Below, piece after piece: positions 1-5,796 of a DNA stretch of 6,632 bases. The notes under the pieces were generated by a model. The model was not told the origin of the DNA, did not search any database, and saw only the letters and a program-made list of their open reading frames with translations. Location of the stretch: positions 1 through 6,632 of the forward strand of contig JAFOXS010000062.1 of the NCBI GenBank assembly GCA_017391665.1, written 5' to 3'. This DNA comes from Alistipes sp. (lineage in GTDB: Bacteria > Bacteroidota > Bacteroidia > Bacteroidales > Rikenellaceae). Position 1 is the stretch's first letter. The number at the start of each line of letters is the position of its first letter. Made by a program: the position numbers and the translations under genes.

Positions 1-347
1 CCCTTGTAGTGGCCGCAGAGAATAATAATATTCTCGCACATCGACAGACGGTTAGCCTCATGCTGATTGTAGGTGATGCCATCGGGCGAGGTGTAGATAA
101 TCTCGTCGTACTGGCGCTCGGTCTGCAGCTTCTCGACAAGCTCGAATACGGGCTCGCACTTGATCACCATACCCGCCTCGCCGCCGAAGGGGTAGTCGTC
201 CGTAGTCTTGCGCTTGTCGTGGGCATAGTCGTGCAGGTTATGCACAACGATTTCAACCAAACCCTTCTCCTGCGCACGTTTCAGGATTGACTCGTGCAGG
301 GGAGAGTCCAACAGTTCGGGAACTACGGTAATTATATCTATTCTCAT
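1..347 (-). CDS. trmD: tRNA (guanine-N1)-methyltransferase TrmD, N-terminal part (3' end off window)
   Basis: TrmD transfers a methyl group from S-adenosylmethionine to N1 of G37 in tRNAs, which prevents +1 frameshifting; it is a cytoplasmic SPOUT-class dimer and usually essential. I read 115 complete codons from the ATG at 345-347 to the left edge. Seen directly: the start MRIDIITVVPELL, a TDDYPFGGEAGM stretch (about residues 49-60) matching the family's DDxPYGGGPGM segment, SPDG (87-90), and IIILCGHYKG (107-116) matching the LVCGRYEG/GHYKG part of the trefoil-knot cofactor site. The C-terminal half is outside the window. The ATG is only 4 nt past the stop of the FkbM gene, so trmD is probably co-transcribed and translationally coupled with it. 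This gene is a clear match; only its completeness is unknown. Confidence 0.95.
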   Translation of the reverse strand, partial: MRIDIITVVPELLDSPLHESILKRAQEKGLVEIVVHNLHDYAHDKRKTTDDYPFGGEAGMVIKCEPVFELVEKLQTERQYDEIIYTSPDGITYNQHEANRLSMCENIIILCGHYK

Positions 348-351
348 AGTT

Positions 352-1080
352 TTAATATCTAAAAATAATATCTTTATCGCTATATATATCAAGAGGGACT
401 TCGATGCTGTTTTTGAGCATAAAGGCCTTATAACCCAACTCAGTGAAGAGATCTACTATCTGTCGGCGGGTGTCGCCATCGGTTTCGATGAGCACCGTAG
501 GGTGATGACGCTCGATAAGCGGACGAAGTTCGGGCATCACGATGCGCTCGTAACCCTCGATGTCGCACTTAATAAAATCTATGCGCTCCAATCCGCCGAA
601 AAGGTCGCTGCCACGCTTCATCTGCGCAGTAAAACGCACCGCCGACTTCGATAGCGAGCCCTCGCTCACAAAGTTACGTCCCGTGCCGAAGTAACCCACC
701 TCGGCAACCGAGTCGTTAGCCATCTCCACATCGCACTCCTCTTTTCCGAGAGCATAGTTCATAAGATGCACATTCTTACACCCTCTCACATTGCGCTCCA
801 GCACCGAGAAGATTACGGGCACAGGCTCAACGGCATAGACCTCGCCCTCAGCACCCACAATTTCTGCCAGCGGGCGGGTATAGTAACCAAGGTTGGCGCC
901 TATATCGATAGCAACATCGCCCCGACGGACCAGCTGCGGGAGGTGGTAGTTATACTCCAGGGCTCGTCCCGTGCGACCCAGCCCCAACCAACGATTAAGG
1001 AAGAAGAGGCGGCTCACAACACGCAGATAGCCCTCCAGCGAGAGCAAGCGGTAGAGCAGACGATGAAAGAGTTTTCCCAT
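352..1080 (-). CDS. FkbM family SAM-dependent methyltransferase
   Basis: A 242-residue Rossmann-fold methyltransferase of the FkbM type, a family that mostly O-methylates sugars or small metabolites; the substrate here is unknown. Seen: a basic/hydrophobic N-terminus (residues 1-35), SAM motif I DIGANLGYYT (59-68), the acidic motif II residue in YAVEP (Glu85), and the FkbM signature DFIKCDIEGYE (168-178) in the second half. Length is normal for the family and no key residue is missing. It starts 1 nt after the stop of the aspartic protease gene (TAA-A-ATG) and ends 4 nt before trmD. Context is odd: FkbM genes often sit among glycan, LPS or natural-product genes, but no glycosyltransferase or sugar gene is visible here. 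The N-terminus could be amphipathic and membrane-associating, but it does not look like a signal peptide. Family call firm, role unknown. Confidence 0.88.
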   Translation of the reverse strand: MGKLFHRLLYRLLSLEGYLRVVSRLFFLNRWLGLGRTGRALEYNYHLPQLVRRGDVAIDIGANLGYYTRPLAEIVGAEGEVYAVEPVPVIFSVLERNVRGCKNVHLMNYALGKEECDVEMANDSVAEVGYFGTGRNFVSEGSLSKSAVRFTAQMKRGSDLFGGLERIDFIKCDIEGYERIVMPELRPLIERHHPTVLIETDGDTRRQIVDLFTELGYKAFMLKNSIEVPLDIYSDKDIIFRY

Positions 1081-1081
1081 T

Positions 1082-2386
1082 TTATTTATCTATTCTGTAA
1101 TACATTTTATCCAAATCAAAGCTCACTCGCTCCGAAGCAGTGAGCAGATCCACGCCTACCGCGCCGTCGTAGTTCATCGGCGGCGTGCCATTAGGCATAT
1201 CCACGGCTACCTGCTGCAACATAACGCGCTTGCTGCCCACCTGCAACTCCACGCTCGGCAACGTGCGCACATCATTCCAGACAACACCGCCGAAGCCACC
1301 GCTACGCGAGCGCTCCACATCTCCACCCTCGGCCTCTACCTGACGCTGAAAACGGGTGAAGTAGCGTGACGATAGCTGGCTCTTTACGTTGCCCGTATCA
1401 AAGTGCAGGAGCAGTTGCTCGCCTGCCTGATGACACACAAGATAGTATGTGCCATTGTCGCAGACAATATTGCGCTCTGCGGCCGCACCTGGCTTGAAGG
1501 GCAAAACCATACGACTGGCACTGCGCTCATAGCGCACCTCGCCCAGCTTACGGATAATGTGGGTGCCCAACACAGCATCGCACATGCCCTCAACCTCAAC
1601 ATGCTCGGGAACAAGACGCTCGGCAACAAGGAATGTAGGATTTTTTATTACCACATCGCCAAGGCGCATCTCGGGTAACACACCCAGTTGGACATACCCT
1701 GAGCCTCCTACGCCCTGCGTGATGATCGAGTCGGCGACAATCTCCACGCCCAGACGCTCAGCCACCTCGCGTGAGATGAAGTTGGCATGGCTACAACCCG
1801 TATCGAAGATAAAATCTTCGCTTACATCACCTACCGTAGCCTTCACAATAAGGTGCTCGCCACGACCTATCGGGCGACGCTCAACGGGAATCAGCACATC
1901 CTTCTGAGGACGCACAACCTCCACCCTCTCCCGCTCTGCCAAGGCATCCATCCAACGCAGCAGGGAGAGCAAACCCTGACGTGACGCCTCGGCATCATCG
2001 GTATCGGGCAGGGACTCCAGAAGTTGTCGTGCGACCTTTGCGCCCTGGGCATAATTTTCCATGCACAGATTGTTAATCAACGCATAGTTGTACATGCCAA
2101 ATACTGTCCCCTGCCCCAACTCCTCGGGGTAAAGGGCAACCTCCTCAATAGCCTTGTTGCTATCCTCAAAGCGACCTTCACAATGCGCCACCAGCGCATC
2201 GGAGAGTGCCAGCAGTGGTTTTATCACCATCTCTCGCACGGCGGGCAGCTCCTTAGCCAGAGTGACGTAGTCGGCCCCATTGAGCAGCTCCGCCACACGG
2301 TTATTGGCCTGCTCGGGAGTGGGTGTCTGCGCCTGCGCAACCACTCCGACAAAGAGTGCCACAAGGGTGAGAAGAAGGTTTCTCAT
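1082..2386 (-). CDS. Secreted retropepsin-like aspartic protease with two DTG motifs
   Basis: A 434-residue predicted exported protein. Residues 1-19 form a Sec signal peptide (basic MRN, hydrophobic core, AQA cleavage before Gln20). Residues about 25-155 are helical, Leu/Ala/Glu-rich and TPR-like in feel, with no catalytic motif. Two retropepsin-like halves follow. Lobe 1 has FIFDTGCSHANFIS (192-205, catalytic Asp195) and ends near AVLGTHIIRKLG (271-282). Lobe 2 has LLLHFDTGNVKSQLSS (325-340, Asp330) and ends near GAVGVDLLTASERVSFDL (408-425). Retropepsins normally supply one DTG per subunit and dimerise, so two DTGs in one chain suggest a pseudo-dimeric, pepsin-like arrangement. That is an inference, since the second Asp could be structural. 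It lies 1 nt after the MBL gene and 1 nt before the FkbM gene. No lipobox is visible, so a periplasmic location is likely. Substrate unknown. Confidence 0.85.
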   Translation of the reverse strand: MRNLLLTLVALFVGVVAQAQTPTPEQANNRVAELLNGADYVTLAKELPAVREMVIKPLLALSDALVAHCEGRFEDSNKAIEEVALYPEELGQGTVFGMYNYALINNLCMENYAQGAKVARQLLESLPDTDDAEASRQGLLSLLRWMDALAERERVEVVRPQKDVLIPVERRPIGRGEHLIVKATVGDVSEDFIFDTGCSHANFISREVAERLGVEIVADSIITQGVGGSGYVQLGVLPEMRLGDVVIKNPTFLVAERLVPEHVEVEGMCDAVLGTHIIRKLGEVRYERSASRMVLPFKPGAAAERNIVCDNGTYYLVCHQAGEQLLLHFDTGNVKSQLSSRYFTRFQRQVEAEGGDVERSRSGGFGGVVWNDVRTLPSVELQVGSKRVMLQQVAVDMPNGTPPMNYDGAVGVDLLTASERVSFDLDKMYYRIDK

Positions 2387-2387
2387 A

Positions 2388-3059
2388 TTAGTTTTTGTAG
2401 TTTACCTCGTCGTTCAGCACCTCCACAACGAAGGGATTATACATCGACTCGTGGCCGATGGTGCTATCCTCGCCATGACCGGGGTAGATTCTCACATCGT
2501 CACCCAGCGGCAGAATGTTGTCGATAATCGAGCGCATGATCCATGAGTAGTCGCCACCCGGAAGGTCCGTGCGACCAATGCTCTCGCGGAAGAGTGTATC
2601 ACCCGTAAAGAGAACCTTCGCCTCGGGATTATACAGCGCCACATGGCCGGGAGTATGGCCGGGCGTTGAGATAATCTTGAGTTCGGTATCACCAAACTTA
2701 ATCGAGGGCATACCCTCCATATCGATATCTATCTTCTCTGGCAGATCGCCCGCACGAACACCAAAGAGCTCGGCACTCACCGACGCGGTCTTCAACAGAA
2801 ACTCATCCTTTGACGAGAGAGCGAACTTCACACCGTAGCGCTCCACCAAATGGTTCACACCCAGCAGGTGATCGAAGTGGCCATGAGTATTGATTGCCAG
2901 CACGGGTTTAAGACCTCGGTCGGAAAGAAACTTGTCCAGAATCTCATTCTCCCTTTCGCCCATATTACCGGCATCGATAATGGCAGCCTGGAGCGTATCA
3001 TCCCACACGATGTAGGTGTTCTCCTGAATGGGGTTAAATACTAATCTTGCTATTTTCAT
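2388..3059 (-). CDS. MBL-fold metallo-hydrolase, YcbL/glyoxalase II-like
   Basis: A 223-residue cytoplasmic metallo-beta-lactamase-fold hydrolase. Metal-ligand motifs are complete: NTHGHFDHLLG (57-67; His59, His61, Asp63, His64), STPGHTPGHV (131-140; His135), FTGDTLF (151-157; Asp154) and YPGHGEDSTIG (192-202; His195). The GRTDLPGGDY stretch (162-171) and the PGHG-x-x-TIG-x-E-x-x-NP end are typical of the YcbL group, related to hydroxyacylglutathione hydrolase (glyoxalase II). The C-terminal glutathione-binding domain of true GloB is absent (GloB is about 250 residues), so a thioester hydrolase with another thiol or substrate is more likely than strict GloB activity. It starts 11 nt after the SIMPL gene's stop and ends 1 nt before the protease ATG. 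The start is the only ATG that retains the full first beta strand (KIARLVFNPIQENTY). Fold certain, substrate not. Confidence 0.9.
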   Translation of the reverse strand: MKIARLVFNPIQENTYIVWDDTLQAAIIDAGNMGERENEILDKFLSDRGLKPVLAINTHGHFDHLLGVNHLVERYGVKFALSSKDEFLLKTASVSAELFGVRAGDLPEKIDIDMEGMPSIKFGDTELKIISTPGHTPGHVALYNPEAKVLFTGDTLFRESIGRTDLPGGDYSWIMRSIIDNILPLGDDVRIYPGHGEDSTIGHESMYNPFVVEVLNDEVNYKN

Positions 3060-3070
3060 ATCGTTGTAAT

Positions 3071-3769
3071 TTACTTTGTATTCAAATAAAATTTGGCAGA
3101 TACCGAGTACGAGATCTCAATCTGTTCGAACTGCACATCGGGCTCCGTCTCCGTAGCCACCGTATCCATAGCCGTAGCGGTAGCCATCAGCATATTCTTG
3201 CGATAGACGGGCTGCACCGAGGTGGTATAGTCCGAGATCTCGTAGCACGCACCGATCGACTGACCAATGGCCTCGGCCAGCTCGCGGGCACGCTGCTGCG
3301 CATTCTGTATAGCCTTCTGGCGTGCTTCACTGCGCAAACCCTCCATATTGGAGTGAGATGTTTGGGTGACATTGACGTTTGTGATACCCGCAGCATCCAG
3401 TTCATCAAAGACCTTACGAACAGCATCAGCCGATGAGAGTTTTAACTCATATAGCGTTGCCTCGAGTGAGCGGCTGCGACGGAAATAACTGCTCGACATA
3501 TCCTGAACGGAGAGCTGCTTCTCGGCATCCACACCGGCACGCTTCAGTGCAGAGAACATCTTGCGGCGCTGCTCCTCGATGGGCAGGCGTCCCTTTGTGT
3601 CGCTCTCGTCAAGACGAATCGAGAGGTAGATCTCATCGGGCAAAACACGAATCCGCGACTGGCCATTGACAGCCACCGTAGGAATCATCTCCATGGTCTG
3701 AGCCGAAGCCGAGAATGCGATTACACTCATCAGCAAAACGACTGAGAGTCTAATAAAAATCTTTTTCAT
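3071..3769 (-). CDS. SIMPL domain (DUF541) exported protein
   Basis: A 232-residue protein with a clear Sec signal peptide: MKKIFIR, a hydrophobic core, then SASA with predicted cleavage before Gln24. The mature part reads as a SIMPL/DUF541 domain: PTVAVNGQSRIRVLPDEIYLSIRL (30-53) is the usual V-x-G-x-(x)n-PD-x-hydrophobic start, followed by EEQRRKMFSALKRAGVD and a long helical stretch SEARQKAIQNAQQRARELAEAIG that is the conserved Ala/Arg-rich helix of the family. No lipobox and no C-terminal membrane segment are seen, so it is probably periplasmic. Characterised relatives include BP26/Omp28 of Brucella and mouse SIMPL; no enzymatic activity is established for the bacterial proteins, and envelope or oxidative-stress roles have been suggested. 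It follows rlmD by 55 nt and precedes the MBL gene by 11 nt. Family call confident, function unknown. Confidence 0.85.
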   Translation of the reverse strand: MKKIFIRLSVVLLMSVIAFSASAQTMEMIPTVAVNGQSRIRVLPDEIYLSIRLDESDTKGRLPIEEQRRKMFSALKRAGVDAEKQLSVQDMSSSYFRRSRSLEATLYELKLSSADAVRKVFDELDAAGITNVNVTQTSHSNMEGLRSEARQKAIQNAQQRARELAEAIGQSIGACYEISDYTTSVQPVYRKNMLMATATAMDTVATETEPDVQFEQIEISYSVSAKFYLNTK

Positions 3770-3824
3770 AGCGTTTCTGTTTTATGGTTTAATTATAAAA
3801 CGTGGAAACTGCAAATATCTTGCT

Positions 3825-5237
3825 TTAGCGCTTAACGAGTTTTACAACATTCTCCACATGGTGCGTATGGGGGAACATATCGACAGGCTGCACAGCCACC
3901 ACCTCATACATTCCGTCCATAAGCTGCAGGTCGCGCGCCTGCGTAGCGGGGTTACAGCTCACATAGACGATGCGCTCGGGAGCGGCACGCAGAATGACAT
4001 CAATCACACGCTCATCCACACCTGCGCGGGGAGGATCGAGGATAATCACGTCGGGACGGCCGTTGCGAGCAACGAAATCGTCCGACAACACATCCTTCAT
4101 ATCGCCAGCATAGAACGAGGTATTCTCAATGCCGTTGATTGCCGAATTGACCTTTGCATCCTCGATAGCCTCGGGCACATACTCTACACCCACCACCTTC
4201 TTTGCACGACGGGCGCAGAAGTTGGCGATGGTACCCGTTCCGGTGTAGAGATCGTACAATACCTCATCACCCTGAAGGTCGGCAAATTCGCGCGCAACCT
4301 TATAGAGCTCATAAGCCTGCTCGGAGTTGGTCTGATAGAATGACTTGGGACCAACTTTGAACTGAAGGCCCTCCATCTGCTCGATTATATGATCCTTGCC
4401 TGCGTAGCAGATGTGCTCGAGATCGCCCACCGAGTCGTTCCACTTGGTATTTACGACATAGAAGAGCGATGTGATTTCGGGGAATTCTCCTTTAAGCATA
4501 TCGAGCAGTGCGGTGATGCGGGGCTGATCATCCTCATTGAAGATTACGATAACCATCACCTCGCCCGTAGAGGCGGTGCGGATGATGATGTTGCGCATCA
4601 GACCTGCGTGCTCGCGGCAATTATGGAACGAGTAGCCATTATCGATGCAGAACTGTTTGACAGCGTCGCGGATCGGATTCGACGGGTCGGCCTGCAGATA
4701 ACACTTGTCGATATTGAGCACCTTGTCGAAGCAGTTAGGGATATGGAAACCCAGTGCAGGCTCGCGCTCGATGTCGCCACCGGCGGCAATCTCCTCATAT
4801 GTAAGCCAGCGCTTGTCGGCAAAGGTGAACTCCAGCTTATTGCGGTAGAACATCTGCTTTGCAGAGCCCAGACAGGGACGCACCTCGGGCAGAGCAATCT
4901 TACCAATGCGAGAAAGCTGGTCGTGCACCTGCTCGGTCTTGAAGCGCAACTGCTCCTCATAGGGCAGATTCTGCCACTTGCAGCCACCGCACACACCAAA
5001 GTGCTCGCAGAAGGGCTCCGAGCGCAACGCAGAGCGCTTGACATAATTCACCACTACGCCCTCCATAAAGCGACGGCGCTTATTGCGTATCTGTACATCC
5101 ACCACATCGCCCGGCACGGTCATCGGCACGAAGACCACCTGATCGTTATAACGGCCCATAGCCTTGCCCTCGGCCGCAAGAGTTGTAATCTCCAAAGCCT
5201 CGATGAGCGGATAATTCTGTTTTTTACGTCTTGCCAT
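3825..5237 (-). CDS. rlmD: 23S rRNA (uracil-5-)-methyltransferase, RlmD/RumA family
   Basis: A 470-residue SAM-dependent RNA m5U methyltransferase of the TrmA/RlmC/RlmD family. Order: an N-terminal TRAM-type RNA-binding domain (about 9-66); the Fe-S cluster cysteines in CEHFGVCGGC (Cys77, Cys83, Cys86) with a likely fourth ligand at Cys179 (NIDKCYLQ); the central RNA-binding part; then the methyltransferase domain with FYQTNSEQ (300-307), SAM motif I DLYTGTGTI (329-337), DPPRAGVDE (401-409), the nucleophile Cys428 in VSCNPATQARD, and the general-base Glu462 in HTHHVEN. All expected catalytic residues are present. E. coli RlmD methylates U1939 of 23S rRNA; which uridine this enzyme targets (U747 or U1939 equivalent, or both) cannot be told from sequence reading, so the symbol is by family. 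It is the first gene of the minus-strand run, 17-18 nt downstream of the predicted start point. Confidence 0.93.
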   Translation of the reverse strand: MARRKKQNYPLIEALEITTLAAEGKAMGRYNDQVVFVPMTVPGDVVDVQIRNKRRRFMEGVVVNYVKRSALRSEPFCEHFGVCGGCKWQNLPYEEQLRFKTEQVHDQLSRIGKIALPEVRPCLGSAKQMFYRNKLEFTFADKRWLTYEEIAAGGDIEREPALGFHIPNCFDKVLNIDKCYLQADPSNPIRDAVKQFCIDNGYSFHNCREHAGLMRNIIIRTASTGEVMVIVIFNEDDQPRITALLDMLKGEFPEITSLFYVVNTKWNDSVGDLEHICYAGKDHIIEQMEGLQFKVGPKSFYQTNSEQAYELYKVAREFADLQGDEVLYDLYTGTGTIANFCARRAKKVVGVEYVPEAIEDAKVNSAINGIENTSFYAGDMKDVLSDDFVARNGRPDVIILDPPRAGVDERVIDVILRAAPERIVYVSCNPATQARDLQLMDGMYEVVAVQPVDMFPHTHHVENVVKLVKR

Positions 5238-5260
5238 TGTATTTTAAGATTTCGTTTTGA

Positions 5261-5294
5261 CAAATATACAAAGATTTCTCCTATTAGGTGTAAA
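5261..5294 (-). promoter_or_regulatory. Predicted sigma-ABfr promoter for the rlmD operon
   Basis: On the minus strand TATATTTG (5268 to 5261) fits the Bacteroidetes -7 consensus TAnnTTTG exactly. A TTTA (5294 to 5291) 22 nt upstream is a one-mismatch -33 element (consensus TTTG), with a slightly long spacer. Transcription would begin near 5255, giving a leader of under 20 nt before the rlmD ATG. The -33 element falls inside the 5291-5308 palindrome. No equally good promoter is seen further down the six-gene run, so this probably drives all of it. Confidence 0.6.
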
Positions 5295-5308
5295 CTCTAA
5301 AGAGTTTA
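5291..5308. repeat. 18-bp perfect palindrome between hxlR-type gene and rlmD
   Basis: TAAACTCT (5291-5298), AA, AGAGTTTA (5301-5308): arms of 8 bp around a 2-nt centre (in RNA, about 7 bp with a 4-nt loop). It includes the stop codon of the HxlR gene and covers the -33 element of the rlmD promoter. On the minus strand it is followed by mixed sequence, not a T tract, so it is a poor intrinsic terminator. It could be an operator or a read-through attenuating hairpin. The symmetry is observed; the function is inferred. Confidence 0.5.
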
Positions 5309-5629
5309 ACCCAGACAGCGGTCACGATTCTCGATAGCCCAGCTTACCAGCGGCTCGATGTTGGTCATAAACGAGCGTCCCAACTCCGTCAGACGATACT
5401 CCACACGGGGTGGCACCTCGGGATAAGCCTCGCGCGAGATGAGCGACATCTCCTCAAGGCGGCGCAGAGTCTGCGTAAGCATCTTTTGCGAGATGTCGGG
5501 TATAGCCTTCTGCAACTCGCTGAAACGCTGCACCTCATTCTCGCGTAGCGGATAGAGCACGAGCAATGACCATTTGTCGGCCGTCTTATCGAGAATATCT
5601 CGAATAGGGCAAAAATCCTCCTTCTTCAT
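5306..5629 (-). CDS. HxlR-family winged-helix transcriptional regulator
   Basis: A 107-residue DNA-binding regulator of the HxlR type (relatives: HxlR, YodB, HypR). Seen: MKKEDFCPIRDILDKTADKW, then LLVLYPLRENEVQRFSEL, the recognition helix in ISQKMLTQTLRRLEEMSLI (46-64), the wing EAYPEVPPRVEYRLTELG (67-84), and a C-terminal dimerisation helix. Cys7, in the conserved FCPI motif, corresponds to the N-terminal cysteine used for redox or electrophile sensing in several relatives; a second Cys lies at 105. I chose the ATG at 5627-5629. The frame stays open to a GTG at 5663-5665, which would add 12 residues of AT-rich, leader-like sequence that the family lacks. The upstream A-rich run is typical of Bacteroidota translation starts. 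It is divergent from the cupin gene, its likely target, and is probably autoregulated through the repeats between them. Ends 68 nt before rlmD with no convincing terminator. Confidence 0.9.
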   Translation of the reverse strand: MKKEDFCPIRDILDKTADKWSLLVLYPLRENEVQRFSELQKAIPDISQKMLTQTLRRLEEMSLISREAYPEVPPRVEYRLTELGRSFMTNIEPLVSWAIENRDRCLG

Positions 5630-5673
5630 TTTTTTGATATTTTTTACGTTGTAATTTTCTATCACTGAGCATT

Positions 5674-5715
5674 AGTTACCAAAAGGTAACTCTCTTACCT
5701 TCAAGTACCTACTTG
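5674..5715. repeat. Cluster of three abutting/overlapping inverted repeats (candidate HxlR operators)
   Basis: IR1: AGTTACC-AAAA-GGTAACT (5674-5691). IR2: AAGGTAA-CTCTC-TTACCTT (5683-5701). IR3: CAAGTA-CC-TACTTG (5702-5715). All are perfect. IR1 and IR2 share the GGTAA block, so as RNA hairpins in the hxlR leader they exclude each other, while as DNA they present TTACC/GGTAA half-sites with the two TTACC copies 19 bp apart (about two helical turns). IR3 ends exactly on the -33 TTG of the cupin promoter. HxlR-family dimers bind short inverted repeats, so operators are the simplest explanation; this has not been tested. Confidence 0.6.
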
Positions 5716-5743
5716 CACAAAGCAAAAAAGCAACTTATATTTG
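5712..5743 (+). promoter_or_regulatory. Predicted sigma-ABfr promoter for the cupin gene
   Basis: TATATTTG (5736-5743) is a perfect TAnnTTTG -7 box. CTTG (5712-5715) is a -33 element with a 20-nt spacer, which is ideal for Bacteroidetes. The start point would be near 5748, leaving a leader of roughly 48 nt that carries the AGTAAC direct repeats and an A-rich stretch before the ATG at 5797. IR3 overlaps the -33 element, which would suit repression by blocking polymerase. Confidence 0.65.
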
Positions 5744-5748
5744 CTTTA

Positions 5749-5780
5749 CAAAAGTAACAAACTTTCTTTTAGTAACCAAC
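5749..5780 (-). promoter_or_regulatory. Predicted sigma-ABfr promoter for the HxlR-family gene
   Basis: On the minus strand TACTTTTG (5756 to 5749) fits TAnnTTTG, and GTTG (5780 to 5777) 20 nt upstream gives the -33 TTG. The start point would be near 5744, giving a leader of about 115 nt that contains IR1-IR3. Each promoter element coincides with one copy of the 5753-5780 direct repeat. It faces the cupin promoter: the two -7 boxes are 5 nt apart and the start points nearly coincide. Less certain than the cupin promoter because the region is AT-rich. Confidence 0.5.
5753..5780 (+). repeat. Direct repeat AGTAAC(A/C)AAC, two copies 18 bp apart
   Basis: AGTAACAAAC (5753-5762) and AGTAACCAAC (5771-5780) match at 9 of 10 bases. 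Their GTAAC core also occurs in the GGTAAC arm of IR1. One copy covers the -7 box and the other the -33 box of the predicted hxlR promoter, so they may be operator half-sites for autoregulation. Confidence 0.45.
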
Positions 5781-5796
5781 AAAAAACTTCAACACT

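Noticed and set aside
2024..2527. Plus-strand open frame of 167 codons across the protease/MBL junction
   Set aside because: It overlaps two well-supported minus-strand genes, with a low-complexity Arg/His-rich product and no promoter or family features.
3770..3824. Possible internal promoter in the rlmD-SIMPL gap
   Set aside because: The only candidate -7 box on the minus strand is GATATTTG (3819 to 3812), which breaks the invariant TA, and no TTTG lies at the right distance. No terminator hairpin is seen either, so the 55-nt gap is left unannotated.
4389..5300. Long open plus-strand frame of 303 codons opposite rlmD
   Set aside because: It lies antisense to a gene with all RlmD catalytic motifs, shows no recognisable domain, and looks like a codon-bias shadow of the minus-strand frame.
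5291..5308. Intrinsic terminator for the HxlR gene
   Set aside because: The hairpin has a tight loop, an AT-rich stem and no T tract downstream on the minus strand, so it is listed only as a palindrome.
5630..5665. N-terminal extension of the HxlR gene from a GTG at 5663-5665
   Set aside because: The 12 added residues are encoded by AT-rich leader-like DNA and are not seen in the family; the ATG at 5627-5629 gives a standard HxlR start.
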